Assembly (NCBI GenBank): GCA_028015205.1
Contig: JAPWFG010000025.1
Location: 744,001-808,000 of the forward strand
Source of the DNA: Mytilisepta virgata
Taxonomy: Eukaryota; Mollusca; Bivalvia; Mytilida; Mytilidae
Length of the DNA stretch: 64,000 bases
Direction of reading: 5' to 3'
Made by a program: the position numbers and the translations under genes. Below the pieces are notes generated by a model, which did not search any database, was not told the origin of the DNA, and saw nothing but the letters and a program-made list of their open reading frames with translations. Positions within the stretch are counted from its first letter, which is position 1. Each line of letters opens with the position of its first letter. Of the stretch, positions 45,060 to 58,049 are shown one piece after another.

Positions 45060-48000
45060 TTAACAATGTTTGCATATGATAGAAAGATCACGTCCTATGT
45101 ACATCTTGCATGTATACACAAGATGAACTGTTTGAATATCATACGGATGTTTAAATATTATACATATCTTGTTACTAAGACTTGCTGTATATATGATGTA
45201 ATATCATTAAATAAACCCAACTTTACGGGTAACTTCCTTCTCATAAATCCACGAATCTACTTGTGGGTTCATGCAGAAAAGTCGAAAAATATAAAATTAA
45301 ACAAAATTATTGTCACATAAACTTGCATGAAAGCTAGTATTGCATTTATATAGCCTTTGCACTAATCATCAGTAAACAAGTTTTGATACCGTTATATTGT
45401 TCAAATCGAAGTTTCTAAGTGAAAAATAAAACTTTATATCAAATCACTGACCATCTTCATATTTTAGTTTTCCCTTCCTTTCATGTTTACATTTCTAACT
45501 AACAATACAGAAACCGTCAACGGGATTGCAGAGATCATCAACACTTTCGGTACACGATTCTGAACAATTTTTAAATGTACCATATTTTCCATGAATGCAT
45601 TCCAAATAAAATATATCACACGACCAATGAACTATATGTAAATATTCCGAAAGATTATAACGCAGATATTTAAATGGTAGAATTGTAAAATTGTACGGTA
45701 AAAGATATAAACAAAATATTGAAGAACGAGCAAAATATTCTATGTGCAGAATTCATGTAACCACCCCTAGTGTCTTTCACAGTATTCTTTCTAAACTGTA
45801 ATTCCCATTTTACAGCTATGAAATGGGTCTTTAGAAATACTGGACTCAGTAAAACTAGCACTCTAATTGTAACTTATACTACCAATCTTTATGTGAAACT
45901 GAAATGTAAACTATAGAAAGCCTGATATTAACTTGTTCAAAGGCCATCAAGAACTCGTAAGAAGATATCACTTCACTGTTATATGTATTGATTTAAAAAA
46001 AGAGAATAATTGACTTGTCCGCTAGATGGAGATGCCAGTTTTAACAAACGATTGATATATACTTATTTCGTTTGTTTTTAATTTATTGCACTTTTTGTGT
46101 TAAAAGGAGAAATTCCTGCTTTAGTTTTAACCTAATCATCAATTGATCATCGTCTGTTGTTATATGTACAAAAATGTACTTTTAGCGCATCCTTTTTGGT
46201 CTTTTTAATTACATCTTTTGGTCAACTGATGACAGACGTTGAATTGAGTGACCTTGAATGAACAAAGTTGTCGGACAATGTATATGGAATTATCTGAATT
46301 AAATGAGTATATATATATTATATGGGCTCGCGTTTTAGATCTAATAAATTATAATATTCGCAGTCATCTCTGAAATATAAAATAATCTTTGTAATGAAAA
46401 CAATTTCCACCAAACTACTTTAATTTTTGATCCGGTCATCGAACACTCAGAGATAAACTTTATTGAAGCCGGTGGTGTAATTGCTTTATCGACACTGTAA
46501 TTTCTGTATGTAGAGCTTCGGTACAATATACTCTCTAATATTAAATTCTCTACAATAAATTGATCTAATAGATAAGAATTCAACGAAACACGAAAACCTT
46601 CGAACAGATAAAAAAAATTAAATAATCTTGTTTGTCGGCTTATACAATCTAGAAAGTCTTCGTCGAACCCTATCTTACCTTTTGGATATTTTTTCATTAC
46701 TATCACAAACTTATTTGTTGTTTTGCATTGTACGGACTATTTCCTGTAACTGTTAAAACATCGGGAAGTCAAATTAAATGGTCTGTTTCTTGTTCCAAAA
46801 ACCTTTGGTTTTGATATACCGCATTTTGTCCTTCTTGTATGATGGTCAATTCACAACCACTCAGTGTCTTTTTTCCATTTATTCTTGTTGGGTTACAAGA
46901 TTTTAAAAGCAATATATTTCGTTATACCGCCATATATTTATTCGGGTTTTATGAAATAGTTTAAAGAACACAAATAAAACTGTTATGCATATAAATATAT
47001 GACGATTCCGTTTATTTGTCCAAAGTATTTCACCTAAAAATTATATTTTTACCACTAAGAAATTCGTTTTTCCTTCAGCGATCAATTATTATTTTCAGAC
47101 GAGCTGAATTTATGTAAGGAGTAGAGTCACTTTCCCATATATTTGTTTCATTCATAACCATCCATTTTTTAATCTCAAATATTTACCTAGTTGTTATCGT
47201 AAACGATTGTATGCAATGCATTTTTGTGTTAGCACACAAAAAGTTTATGCTTAATCATTAATATGTGTTCTACCAGCAAATTTCGTGTATATAGACGACC
47301 AATTTGGGTACCTTTTCATCATTTTTTGGAATATTCAGAACCGGAATGTCGTATAAAAGGAGATCCGTAATTTTACTTACAGCCAGAGTGTCCTTTAGCT
47401 TCAGAATTGTTTTAAAGACAAAATGAAAGACGTAAGTTTTGCAAATTTGTGTTAAAAATGTCTTCCAAAGCAATGTTTGGATATGTGGAAAATTGTTTAG
47501 TAACTTACTTGTTAGTTAGTATTAGCAAGTGTTTAGAGACCACATACCAAATGTTTTAGGCGAGTTTTTGAAAATGGCCCATGAAATGAGATAATCTTAT
47601 GGGAAAATGACCCCTACTTTAGTCTAAAAAGAACACACTTTAAACAGTTATTTGTTCATCATATACAATATGAATTATCAGCTGAACAAATTTGAAAGCA
47701 ATTTAAAACACAACCTAACAAAATATCAATATGAAAAGATTATACATTTGATAATTTAACAAAAGAGACATACAATTAAAATGGGCCTTGTAACTTTAAA
47801 ATACAAACTCTATTCGTGTCAGTTTATAATATTTCAATGCATTTTTATTTTATCAATTCATCTTTTAGCGATATCAATAGTGTAACATGAAGTAAGATAT
47901 TATCTTAAGTTATTAGATGATCTCAAGTATTTTTCAAGTTTAAACATTTTTTTCTTGTATTTTGGAATACGATGTAATACACTTTTTGGTTAAGAATAAA

Positions 48001-48310
48001 ATATTTCATGTCAAAACGACTACAATTTTATATTCCGAAGGCATTATAGACGGGCGATTCATTCGTTTGAAAATCGACCGTTAGTCCGAATACCTCGGAG
48101 GTCTGATATTCTAGTCTAGTGTTCAAACCTGAGTTTGGTGGATGAAGCTGACGAAAACGCCACTGATAAAATGTTTCACGGATCTTAGTCACTGACGTAA
48201 TGCTATTCTAATTGTAATTGATATATCTAGTTTAGATGAACAAAGATATTTGTTGCAACGTTACTTCAACCTCATGCTATAGTTCTGTGGGGGGTTCTTA
48301 TATATTAACA
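45060..48310. other. No recognisable gene
   Basis: AT-rich; small ORFs at 45066-45320 and 46341-46706 show no family features. Confidence 0.45.
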
Positions 48311-48378
48311 GACGGACGGACAGACGGACCCCAAGTGGTGACAAAAGCTCACATGGCCTTTGGTCAGGTGAGCCAAAA
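48310..48378 (-). repeat. Pearl/Helentron-like left-arm fragment
   Basis: On the minus strand GGCTCACCTGACC-AAAGGCCATGTGAGC leads into TTTTGTCACCACTTGG and CCGTCTGTCCGTCCGTC, the left-arm layout seen at 34752-34835. No tandem units follow. Confidence 0.55.
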
Positions 48379-48523
48379 ATGTATCAATGGAAATATACTT
48401 CTATGCAAAACGGCTGATTTTGAATTCCTAAATAGCCAAATGTATTATATTGTTTTCATTGCAAACCTTTTCAAAGTTACAATGACTTTGTTAATCCAAA
48501 AGTTGCGTCGGCCATGCTTGTAT

Positions 48524-48580
48524 ACTCTTTGAAACCCAGAGCGAGTCTCGCTCTGGGTCTCGCCCTGGGTTTCAAAGAGT
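48524..48580. repeat. Long perfect hairpin (16-bp stem)
   Basis: ACTCTTTGAAACCCAG (48524-48539) and its perfect inverse (48565-48580) enclose 25 bp. Inside, AGCGAG and CTCGCT pair as well. GC-rich against an AT-rich background. Confidence 0.85.
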
Positions 48581-48865
48581 CAGCACCATTTTTGATCAAA
48601 ACGTTGGGTATTTTTAAATTTTCAGTTTGTTGTTGTTTTTTACGATTTTATATTTGGTTTGGTTCGACTTGAGTATTTCATACTTTTTAGTCGTTTTACG
48701 CCCCTTTTGACAGCTCACCATTTCCATTTATTTTTCTTGTTATCTGTTTAAGAAAATATCTGTATGTTGTTCTAGGTTTAGACTCTTTAACCCATACAGC
48801 AGTAATTCAGTATTGATTCGAATATTATCGTACACAATGGGGAGAATGGTTTCGTTCCGCAACAT
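48581..48865. other. No recognisable gene
   Basis: Short AT-rich spacer between the hairpin and the LINE fragment. Confidence 0.45.
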
Positions 48866-49625
48866 CGTATAGATAGGTCAATACATCAAAAAATGGAAAA
48901 TTGACTCGACATGACCACATGCACAGTTGGATGAAGCAACCAAGTTACGATTACACAGATGTTCATTTTGTGAACTGCTGTTCATACGTAATCTACAATA
49001 TAGAATTTGACCAACGCTCGTCCCTACATATACTAATTTGGAACACTTCACACGTCGGCCTCGAATTTTATTTTTGAAAAGGTCGGTAGAATTCAAACTG
49101 CGTATATTCTGAGGAAGTTTGTTCCACTGTTTAACCGAAGCTGAGAAGAAATAGTCGGAATATACAATGTAGGTTTGTCCTCGTGCGAATTTCTGAAAGA
49201 TTTTTATTTTGACGAGTACAATGTCTATTCGAAGAAGCAATCTTACTTGGTAACAAGCACTGTAAATAATCGGGAACATCCTTGTTTACCATTAAAAAAA
49301 TATGTTACTATGCATCTCTCGCCTGTCCGAAAGTTTTTCCCAATCTATGTCCTCGTACAGTTTGTTAATAGACGTTAATTTTGTCTCTCCCGTAATAATT
49401 CGCATTGCATCACTCTGAACATTTTCTATCTTATCTATCAGTAATTGAGTATGGTTACGCCATACAACATCCGCATATTCTAGGATCGGTCGTATGAATG
49501 AAAATTACATTCTCTCTAATGTGAATGTATCTAAAATGAATCATCATATGCCTTTTTGACTATATATGCAATGTGGTCATGCCATGTACCGTTAGAAGAA
49601 AAGTTAAATACCAAGGTGCTTCTCT
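48866..49625 (-). pseudogene. LINE ORF2 C-terminal fragment
   Basis: Read on the minus strand from about 49625: N-F-S-S-N-G-T-W-H-D-H-I-A-Y-I-V, a stop, then I-R-P-I-L-E-Y-A-D-V-V-W, I-E-N-V-Q-S-D-A-M-R-I-I-T-G. It continues in a shifted frame (48878-49279) with K-Q-W-N-K-L-P-Q-N-I-R and a final C-N-R-N-L-V-A-S-S-N-C-A-C-G-H-V-E-S. These are the post-RT blocks of LINEs such as CR1/Jockey. RT and endonuclease are absent, and several stops and frame changes are present. A + strand ORF at 49175-49378 is its shadow. Confidence 0.7.
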
Positions 49626-52600
49626 GTTTTTTTCTTCATAAAATGGTTTGTTTTTTTTTGTTTTGTTTTTTATTTCTTTCGTATTTCATCATCAAAATAC
49701 CCTGTTATATACTTTTATCATCGTGTATTTTTTCTATTTTTAATCAAATTTATTTACTCATCTCAATTTGTCACTTATATTAGACAAAGCACTTCCACGT
49801 AGAGTATGGTTTTTGTATAAATTGCAGGTATATTCATAAGTATAATGAATTTAACATAAGCCTGTCTTTTTTTTAATCCTACTATTTGTCATGTATGTAT
49901 ATTTGTTATTATGTATTTGCTTGTAATTATTTCAATAAATATGTTTACACTTAAGAAGAAAAACAAATATTTTTTGTAGGCACAAGATAAATATTCAGAT
50001 AGATATTTGATGACGAGGATTTGAATAGAATTCTGTCATTTTATTTAAGTTTAGGATATCATGTTAAATTATTTTAGAAGAACATTCGTAATGGGTATGT
50101 TCAGTCGAAAAAAAGAAAAAAAGAAAAACAACAACAACTACAATACAAATTTGCCAATGCCTTGGCTGCTTGTCATAGTTACAGAACCAGCGGGTTGGTA
50201 AAACAGATGAAAATACAGCAAACGACTCGTGCCGCTAGAAAATGCAAATTTACCATGATGGAAAGTTTATTGAGCTTATATAAATTATTGTCTTAAAACT
50301 CTGCCATTTGGCAGATTGGGGTGGAGGACGCACGTTGATATTTGATCTACAATGACACAATGAATGAGATCTTAGCTATATGTTCTTTCTAACTGGCATT
50401 TTAACATTTGTCGTGTTAGCGAATTGTTATTCTCAAATGTGTTATTTATAAAATAGTGAAGATACCAAAGATAAATCAAATTCATTATTTACACCAATGC
50501 AAAGAATGTCTTTCGGAAATATCTGATTTAACTAACAATTTAAACACGTCTTATAACAATAACCAGACATAGTTTAGATGTCAAGATTATGAATCATGCA
50601 ACACGATGTTTGATGATCATATCTTGGGATCGAATTTATTATATCTATTGACAATAAAGATGTGAAATATCCAATACCATATAACTCTATACAATGAATG
50701 GCTAATATAATTAAACCTTATATAAGAAATGCGGATTCTGATTGGTTGATAGTCGGAGTGTTTTGTCCAAAATCATCTCGTTGGCCTTTAATGATTACAA
50801 GTAGGGTATTTCTTATGTGCATTTGTCTTTTTTATCCCATGAAGACGAGTATTTGCGAAAAGTTTCCTGTCAATAACGTCTCTATCATCGGTACGCTTTA
50901 AAAAATTATATTTGGTGTAATCAAACAGATATATCATGTTTATCATAAGCGGTCAAGATGCATGAATTTACGAAAAAAAAAAAAACTTTGAGAGTAAATA
51001 TCACGGGTATTTAACCGTCTCAAAACTAAATCCGTCCGTGCCATTGCGTAGTATCTGTTTGAAATATAATATCCAAAGTATACATGTTTGACAATTATTG
51101 ATCTCAAATGTGAAGTTCCCACAGGAATACACTGGAAATTAATATTACCTTGACAGTTGGACAACATGGAGTAGACTCGTCAACGGTCTTGTTCTTATGA
51201 CAAACACTAATGTAAACCGTTGCGTTTATTGGCAAAAAGTCGCAAGTGTGTCTAATTTAGATAAAACGGAGTGTAGTTTTTAAATGGATGATGCACGTGC
51301 GTGTATGCAAAGTTTATCGATTGAAGAAATAACTTTACTGGGTCTAGAGGTTAAGAAAATGTTTAAACTTCCAAGAATCAAACTTTTTTTGTCTGGTAGA
51401 AATTAAAATTAAAAAAATTCTTCTTAAAAAGTTATTGGACTGATGTCTTACCTCGATTGAGGAAAAGCATTCGAACTAAAATAACAAACGGAACTAGAAC
51501 TACATGTATAATATTATATATAGTTGACTGGGTCCTAGGACACTTTTGTTTGATTTGAGGACTGAATTTTTCACCGAAGTTGTAGGCTGAGGGCAATAGT
51601 TAAGTCAGAGGGTCTAACGAAAACATCTGTTGTCCGAGGAACCGGTTTGTTTTTTTACTTTATAATTTGCACTTTGAGCTGCTATTTATAGTAACCAATG
51701 AAAATAAGGCAAGTGGTCAAGAGTTCGGAGACTGACCCATCAGTTCAAAGGTGTTGACGGTCAACAGTTTAGGAATTTGAAAGATTTGAGCATTGTTTTT
51801 AAACAGTCAAAATATCGATTATAGTTTCTAGTCGATTTATATAGGAATAACAATGGTATATAAAACCACAAAGTAGGTATCTTTCATAACACATGTATTA
51901 TATTTGTGCAACGAAACAAGCTTATAACTAGTGTATTCTTATCCATACACTGTTTACAATGAAAATATTATTTGGCCAATTATGTACTGTTTTATAAGGA
52001 AGAAGTACAGTTAATAAGGAAACAAACCAATTCAGAGAAAATAATTCAATGTGCAGATTAAATTATCGGTTAAGTAAAACATTATAAAAATAAAAACAGT
52101 TTAAAACTAAGAGAAAACCAAATAAAAAATGACCAATTTAAAGACATTTTTGTGAGAAATATATTCTGAAAATGCACCAAGAGGGTAGCAATCATCAGTA
52201 TGGACTACAATGCACGAAATACAATATTTATATTCTTTAACTGATTTAAGCTTGTTAATTTATAAAGGAGACAGCAATCTGCCCTTTAGTGTGATATTCC
52301 TTTTATGTCAAACGGTGTTTGTTTAAGAATAGGCTTCTTCAATTAATTCTTCCTAAAGTAGAGGTATTGCATAAAATGGGCGATTAGACCAGATTTTTGT
52401 TATTTTGTTTGATAAAGTGTTTTTACTTGCCACGTTTGATTTACCTTGTGTAACACAAGGCATTGTTCAACTCTTATATGAGCTCTTTCATTGACCTGGG
52501 GTTGAATTGGCTACATAATCAAAACAAGCATTCTGACACAGGGGTAGATATTAGCGCCTTTTGTGTTTTTTTTTCATTTGGTAAACTATCAATCTTTTAT

Positions 52601-54190
52601 ACAAATCTTTGTCAGCCCTCAACCGGTATAGAGAACATGGGGCTATCGTATCATTTTATACGTACTTTATCTGAAAATAGTAGTCTTACTCAGATTATAG
52701 TATTTAAATTTATTGAAACGAGGTCGTATACGGTGGATTCGTTGTTTGAAGTATACATAATATCCTATCGATTACAATTAGAGAAAATTAGATGCAACTC
52801 CGAAATTACACAAATGTATCATTATGTAAATAAATCCAAGTAATATAAAGAAGTGTACCGACTGTAGCCAAAACGTACTGTTCCCATCTATTGTCTTTCC
52901 CATTTTAACAGCCGGAATGCGTAATTAACATACGAGTACATGGCATGGATGTGTTTGGGCAATGCAAGGGCTGATATAACCAATGGCCTTGTAAGAATCA
53001 ATACATTTATATTCCTGAAAAAATAAAAAGATCTTATTATCACACCCGTTTCAGCAGTTCTTGGAACACTACTTTTTCATACTTCGTGTTTCGTTTTTAC
53101 GTGGAGTTTTTTGTTCATATCGACTTATGGATTGTATAACTTGTTTGTTCTGAGCTTCATTGTTTATTGAGATTTGTTTATTGTTTAACTATCCGGATGA
53201 AGTAATTTTTTGTATTAATCTATCATCGGAGCAAATGTTACATAACTGTATTAAATACAAACCGGATAATCGGGTAATTTCTGTTGTATAAACATGATAA
53301 AGGAGAGAGGTTATACGCTATTTTGTTGTCTTTGTTCCGACGAATTGGTTAGATTTTGGTTTTTGCGACATTCATCGCAGCATTGACAATATTCTTACTA
53401 TCGCTTACCGATATTATGTAAAGTATTAAATCACATTTTTTAATCATATAGCCTTTTTTATAGACGCATACTCTTTTCTATCAACATATGTTGTTTTATA
53501 ATATCGCATTACTGTTTAATCGATTTTGGTTTCTATCCACACTACGGTAAGCAGTATAATGATTTAACTTATTATATATAGATACATAAAATAAATGGAA
53601 AAAAATATATACATGTACATTTAATTCATTGTTATATGATGACAAGCTGTAAAATTTTATTAATGAGAATTCATTTCTATATAGAATGACTGAATATAAT
53701 CTATAAATGCACCAACAGATTAATAGATTCATGGAACTTTTCTTAAAAAAAAACAATTCAAAACTTTAATTAAGATACATATACCTTTAAATCACTAATT
53801 AAAAGTATGGTCGTCATAGATCAGTCGGTACGGTTGTTGGTTATTAAATAACAATTAAACTGTCTGTGTCGGAGAGAGATAATTTGTTGGTTCCTTGCTA
53901 GATTCGCATTTTTGTCATATTTTTGAAAACCGCAAAAACTTTTTTTCTTAATTTTCCCTACCTATTCTTTTTTAATTATCACTAAATTTTTAGCACGAAA
54001 TAAATTAAAGATTCCCCCGTTCCTCTGTACAACTTCATCCCCAAGTTTGATTATATTGCTGTGCTTACACGAGTAAATGGTAGTGAAAGTGGACTATGGG
54101 TTTTTTAATTTATAAAATCACTCATCTTATCATAATCACGTAAAGAAGCACATGTAAATAACGATGACGAAGCCATTGCGTTGTGCATGC
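49626..54190. other. No recognisable gene
   Basis: AT-rich. ORFs at 50698-50901 and 52463-52843 (126 codons) have no recognisable features. 51896-51914 carries the TATTATATTTGTGCAACGA motif shared with 37200-37219. Confidence 0.45.
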
Positions 54191-54196
54191 TGAAAA

Positions 54197-55745
54197 TCAA
54201 TGTCTGAACACAAAATGTCTACTCCTAAGCGCAGCGACGATATATGTGATGTCTGCAGACAGAACTTCTACAACAAGTCGTTCATTCTTTGGCACTTCCC
54301 TACCTCGTTTTGAATAGAAATGTATCAGAATTCCATCTTCTATTTCAAAGTTATAGGATTCTGCTACAACTTTTCTTGCTAAACGCGGATCCTGTGGTAC
54401 ATGTCCAGTTGTCTTGTACTTGATGATATCTGTAAAGTCACTACATCTTTGTTGTTCGACAGTAATATTTGGAAGTTTAATTTCAATATCCTCATCATCT
54501 TGTAAATTAGCAATTAACTGATTGTCAAAGTCTCCATCATATATGAATTCTACTTGAGTGTACTCCTTATTATAAACGTCTGTGTCCATTGAATACAAAT
54601 GTTCGGCTAAGTCTGTGGAATGACCCGATTCACTTTTTGAATGTTTTTGTCGAGATAAACAGTCTGCTGGATTTTTATGACCTGCACGGTGTTGAATTAT
54701 AAAATTGTATCCTTGGAGAAGTAAGCTCCATCTTCCTAAACGTCCTTGACAGTCTTTAATTTTTTGAAGATATTTAACAAAAACATTGTCAGTACAAACA
54801 GTAAATTTTTTATTAGCAAGGTAATGTCGAAAATTTTGAATCCCTTCAACTAAAGCTAACGCTTCTTTGTCAGTAATGTGCCACTTCAATTCAGAATTTC
54901 TCAGTTGTCTTCCCCCATATGCAATCACATGTTCCCTTCCATTTTGAATTTGACTTAATATATATCCATTCAGATGAATCCGTTGTCAGAATAAAAGGTT
55001 CCGTCATTTTTGTAAATGTCAAAATAGGTGCCGAAATTAAACAATTTTTCAAAGATTCGAATGCATTTTCACAGGCTTGTGTCCGGTTGAATTTCTTGTT
55101 CTTTTTCAGAAGATCAGTTAAAGGAGATGAAATAAAAGCATAAAATTCCGATAATAATTAGCCATTCCTAAAAAGCTTCTTACTTGTTTTATTGTTGTTG
55201 GTCTGGGAAAGTTTTTCACACGTTCTGTATTTTCCGGATTTACACGAATGCCTTCTTTTGAAATGATATGTCCAAGATATTTAGTAGTCCTAGTTGCGAA
55301 TTTACATTTGCTGGGATTAAGTTTCAGTTTTGCTGCTCTAAGGTTTGAAAATACTAAATGGAGATGGTGAAGATGGTCCTCGAAATTTTTTGAGAATATA
55401 AGAATGTCATCAATATACACTAATGCGATTTTGAAATTTAGATTGTTGAGCACTTTAGTCATTACACACTGAAAAGTCATTGGTGAATTCATCATCCCAA
55501 AAGCCAGTCGATTAAATTCATAAACTCCTTTGTGTGTTATGAATGCACTTTTATGTTTTGTTGCTGGATCAAGTGGTGCTGCCAGAATCCGGACCTTAAA
55601 TGTATCGTTGAAAAGACTTCGGCATTGGCTTCAGCCAGGGTATCAAATACATCTGGCAGGCTTGGAATGGGAAATGACATTGGCTCTGTTATTTGGTTCA
55701 AGGCACGAAAGTCCACAAACGAAATAAATCAACCTTTTCCAAACT
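54197..55745 (-). pseudogene. pol: Ty3/gypsy RT-RNase H relic
   Basis: Read on the minus strand. RT begins near 55710 (V-D-F-R-A-L-N-Q-I), continues after a frameshift near 55580 with F-N-R-L-A-F-G-M-M-N-S-P, the catalytic V-Y-I-D-D (in 55118-55495) and F-L-G-M-A-N-Y-Y-R-N-F. A thumb/linker follows, then RNase H (L-T-T-D-S-S-E-W, I-A-Y-G-G-R-Q-L, W-H-I-T-D-K-E-A-L-A-L-V-E-G, H-R-A-G-H-K-N-P-A-D-C-L-S-R). At least three frame breaks (about 55580, 55140, 54980) and one stop occur. No integrase; both ends are truncated and no LTR is visible nearby. Confidence 0.85.
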
Positions 55746-56315
55746 GTTAAAACTTATGTTAAATATCAAAATGGATACCTGATTGTGATTATTATGCCCT
55801 TCCCATTATTGCAGCGTCACCTTAAAATTGTAGGTTTCGACAACAGGATCCAAGTTTCGAAAGATGCAAACACATAATTATTTTATTTTATCTGGCATAC
55901 AAGTTTGTAGATATTTCGCAATGTACTTGTCCATTTTATACTTCGATTCGTTTTGTTTTAAATATAAAGCCAGTAACAGTTACTAACACCTGCAATGATG
56001 CACTGCACTGTATCGCAAAAGCAATATCTCAGTTATAATTTCATTAATTTTTTCAACATCAAGTGTTAATAAACTAATACATGTATATATGATATAATCT
56101 GCTTGGTAGAAACTAAAACCGATGATCGTGACTCCATACATTTTTCAGGATACCAATTCAAAATGCAAAATAGAAAAAAAAAGATCGCAAATAGACGGTC
56201 TAGTGGTATTATGGTTGGGAACAAGAATAAACTGTCTAATATGATAGAATTTAAAAACACTTACTGTAAATATGTGCTCTGGTTCAAACGCAGTTAGATC
56301 AACCGGTAGTATTTG
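55746..56315. other. No recognisable gene
   Basis: AT-rich spacer; overlapping opposite-strand ORFs at 56066-56297 are unsupported. Confidence 0.45.
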
Positions 56316-56329
56316 GAGTTGTTTATATT

Positions 56330-56593
56330 TGTTTTGTTTAGTTGGGGTTTAACGCCGTTTTCAGCACATTTTGGCCATTTCGCGGCGGCCAGTTTTTATT
56401 GGTGGAGGAAGCCGGAGTACCCGGAGAGAACCACCGACCTTCGGTAGGAAAATTGGCAGTCCTTGTCAATTAAGATCGGAGTCGAACACACCCCGCCACA
56501 GGTGAGATTCGAACTCACAACCCCAGCGTTGACAGGCTAGTGATCAGTAGTAGTCATGACGAACTACCTAGACCACTCGGCCACCGAGGCCCC
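56330..56593 (-). mobile_element. tRNA-derived SINE with perfect 14-bp target duplication
   Basis: The minus strand reads a tRNA-like head: GGGGCCTCGGTGGCCGAGTGG with A box TGGCCGAGTGG (56573-56583) and B box GTTCGAATCTC (56504-56514). The long A-B spacing suits a Ser/Leu-type tRNA. A body with GGTTCTCTCCGGGTACTCCG follows, resembling the conserved central domain of metazoan SINEs, then an AAC-rich tail. GAGTTGTTTATATT flanks it at 56316-56329 and 56594-56607. RNA polymerase III would transcribe it from the head; mobilisation needs a LINE in trans. Confidence 0.85.
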
Positions 56594-56607
56594 GAGTTGT
56601 TTATATT

Positions 56608-57842
56608 CCCCCAGAATACACCAAATGCACTTCTTATGAACCACTTACTGAAATTGAAAGACAGTATCTATCTTTTCAAAATACTACAAAATATGTTTGT
56701 TTATTAAGGGATTTTAATGCCAGAACAGGTACAGACACTGTTTTTGTCGAATTAAATCACAGAGAACATGGGGATAATAATGTTACGGAATTTGTTGATA
56801 ATGATATATATATATATATATATATTAAAATCTTAATCGTATCCTGTACACAGAAATAGTATGGACGGTGACAAAAACTTGCATGGTAATCTTCTGCTAA
56901 ATCTATGTAAGAGTAATAAACTTTTTACTGTAAACGGTAGAGTGGGCGGTGATAAAGTAATGTACATTTTATATTCGTACAGTTCATCAGATTGCTAAAT
57001 CGTTCGAATTTGCTACAGGCAGGCAACACACCTCAGTTTAAATAGTACAGACTTTGTTTTCAAAAGCAAAATCAAACTGCCCTCCCCAAATGCTTTTCCA
57101 CAGATAGATCACTCTGAAAGATTAAAATAATCATTTTCTCTGATTTTGTTTTCATAAAAAAAGCTCATTTCTTACCAAGGAAATTGGGTTGTAAACTTTT
57201 TTAAAGGCCGAAAGCAGGCCCCTGTGGCCGGATGGAAGTTGGGACACGTCAAACCGACACCTTTTTGAAGGCTTGTTCATTGATTTCAGTCACAAATGTG
57301 TGTTTATTCTTAATAGGTTGTCACATCCCAGGTTTTTTTTATAAAACGCAAGCATTTTAATTTTCAGAGGGTATCGATTCAATCCTTGCAGTTTCATACC
57401 CAGATGTTTGTAGTGGTGAGTAGGACGTCACTTCCGGTATATTCCAAATCCCTCAAAACTACTACCAGGACACTTAAAAATTAAAGAAATTACAAATTAA
57501 AATAAAAAAATGATAGTTATAAAAGCTTGTTCTAAATAAAAATTGTCGCATGACACGACATTTTGTTGGGAGAATTTTAATCATATGGACACTTAGATGT
57601 GTGACATGACGACGTTCGAGATTATGTGAATTTTTTTTACAAAGTCCATATAATGTGCTTTTGCAATAAACGACACCGAAGATTAGGTTGACAAAACTTC
57701 GTTTCAAATTCGATGATATCCTTTACATTTTTAAACCATATTTGTTCACTTTGATCAATGCGTTTTCCTGAAAAAGCAGAAATACCGTTGTTTTAATATT
57801 ATAGATTTGACATGGCTTCAACAACAATCTTTGTGCTAGCTG
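56608..57842. other. No recognisable gene
   Basis: A short (AT)n tract lies at about 56807-56826. ORF 57474-57707 (minus) is unsupported. Confidence 0.45.
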
Positions 57843-58049
57843 ATGGTCCTTATGCTGTCCTGTGAATTGTTTTGTTCAAATATTGAGAAAGATACCAACA
57901 AAAATATCAACATGCTCAAGAGTTTACCTAAAAGAAGAATCAATACAAATATTCAATGTTGTCTAGACGATTGTCATTACAGATGTCGCAACTCGGCACA
58001 CTGCGGATGTTGGGTGCGTTGTTCGACGACTTATTACAGATGTATATAG
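57843..58049 (+). CDS. Putative secreted cysteine-rich small peptide (possible last exon)
   Basis: 68-codon ORF, TAG at 58047-58049. The N-terminus is short and hydrophobic (M-V-L-M-L-S-C), followed by a polar Lys/Asn-rich stretch and a basic L-P-K-R-R that could be a processing site. The last ~30 residues hold eight cysteines in the framework CC-x3-C-x3-C-x5-C-x-C-x3-C-x6-C. Signal, propeptide, dibasic site and Cys-rich mature part is the layout of molluscan antimicrobial or venom-like peptides. An in-frame TAG precedes the ATG (57837-57839) and doubles as a plausible 3' splice site, TTTGTGCTAG|CTG, so the signal peptide may begin in an upstream exon. No known family could be assigned; chance is not excluded. 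Confidence 0.38.
   Translation: MVLMLSCELFCSNIEKDTNKNINMLKSLPKRRINTNIQCCLDDCHYRCRNSAHCGCWVRCSTTYYRCI

Noticed and set aside
46341..46706. 121-codon minus-strand ORF
   Set aside because: No recognisable family and no supporting context.
52463..52843. 126-codon ORF
   Set aside because: Ordinary AT-rich composition, no recognisable motif, no splice or UTR context that supports it.
54919..55143. 74-codon plus-strand ORF
   Set aside because: Antisense shadow of the gypsy RT-RNase H linker.
56490..56593. Stand-alone tRNA-Ser/Leu gene
   Set aside because: A and B boxes are present, but the unit continues into a SINE body and is bounded by a target duplication; no proper cloverleaf was built.
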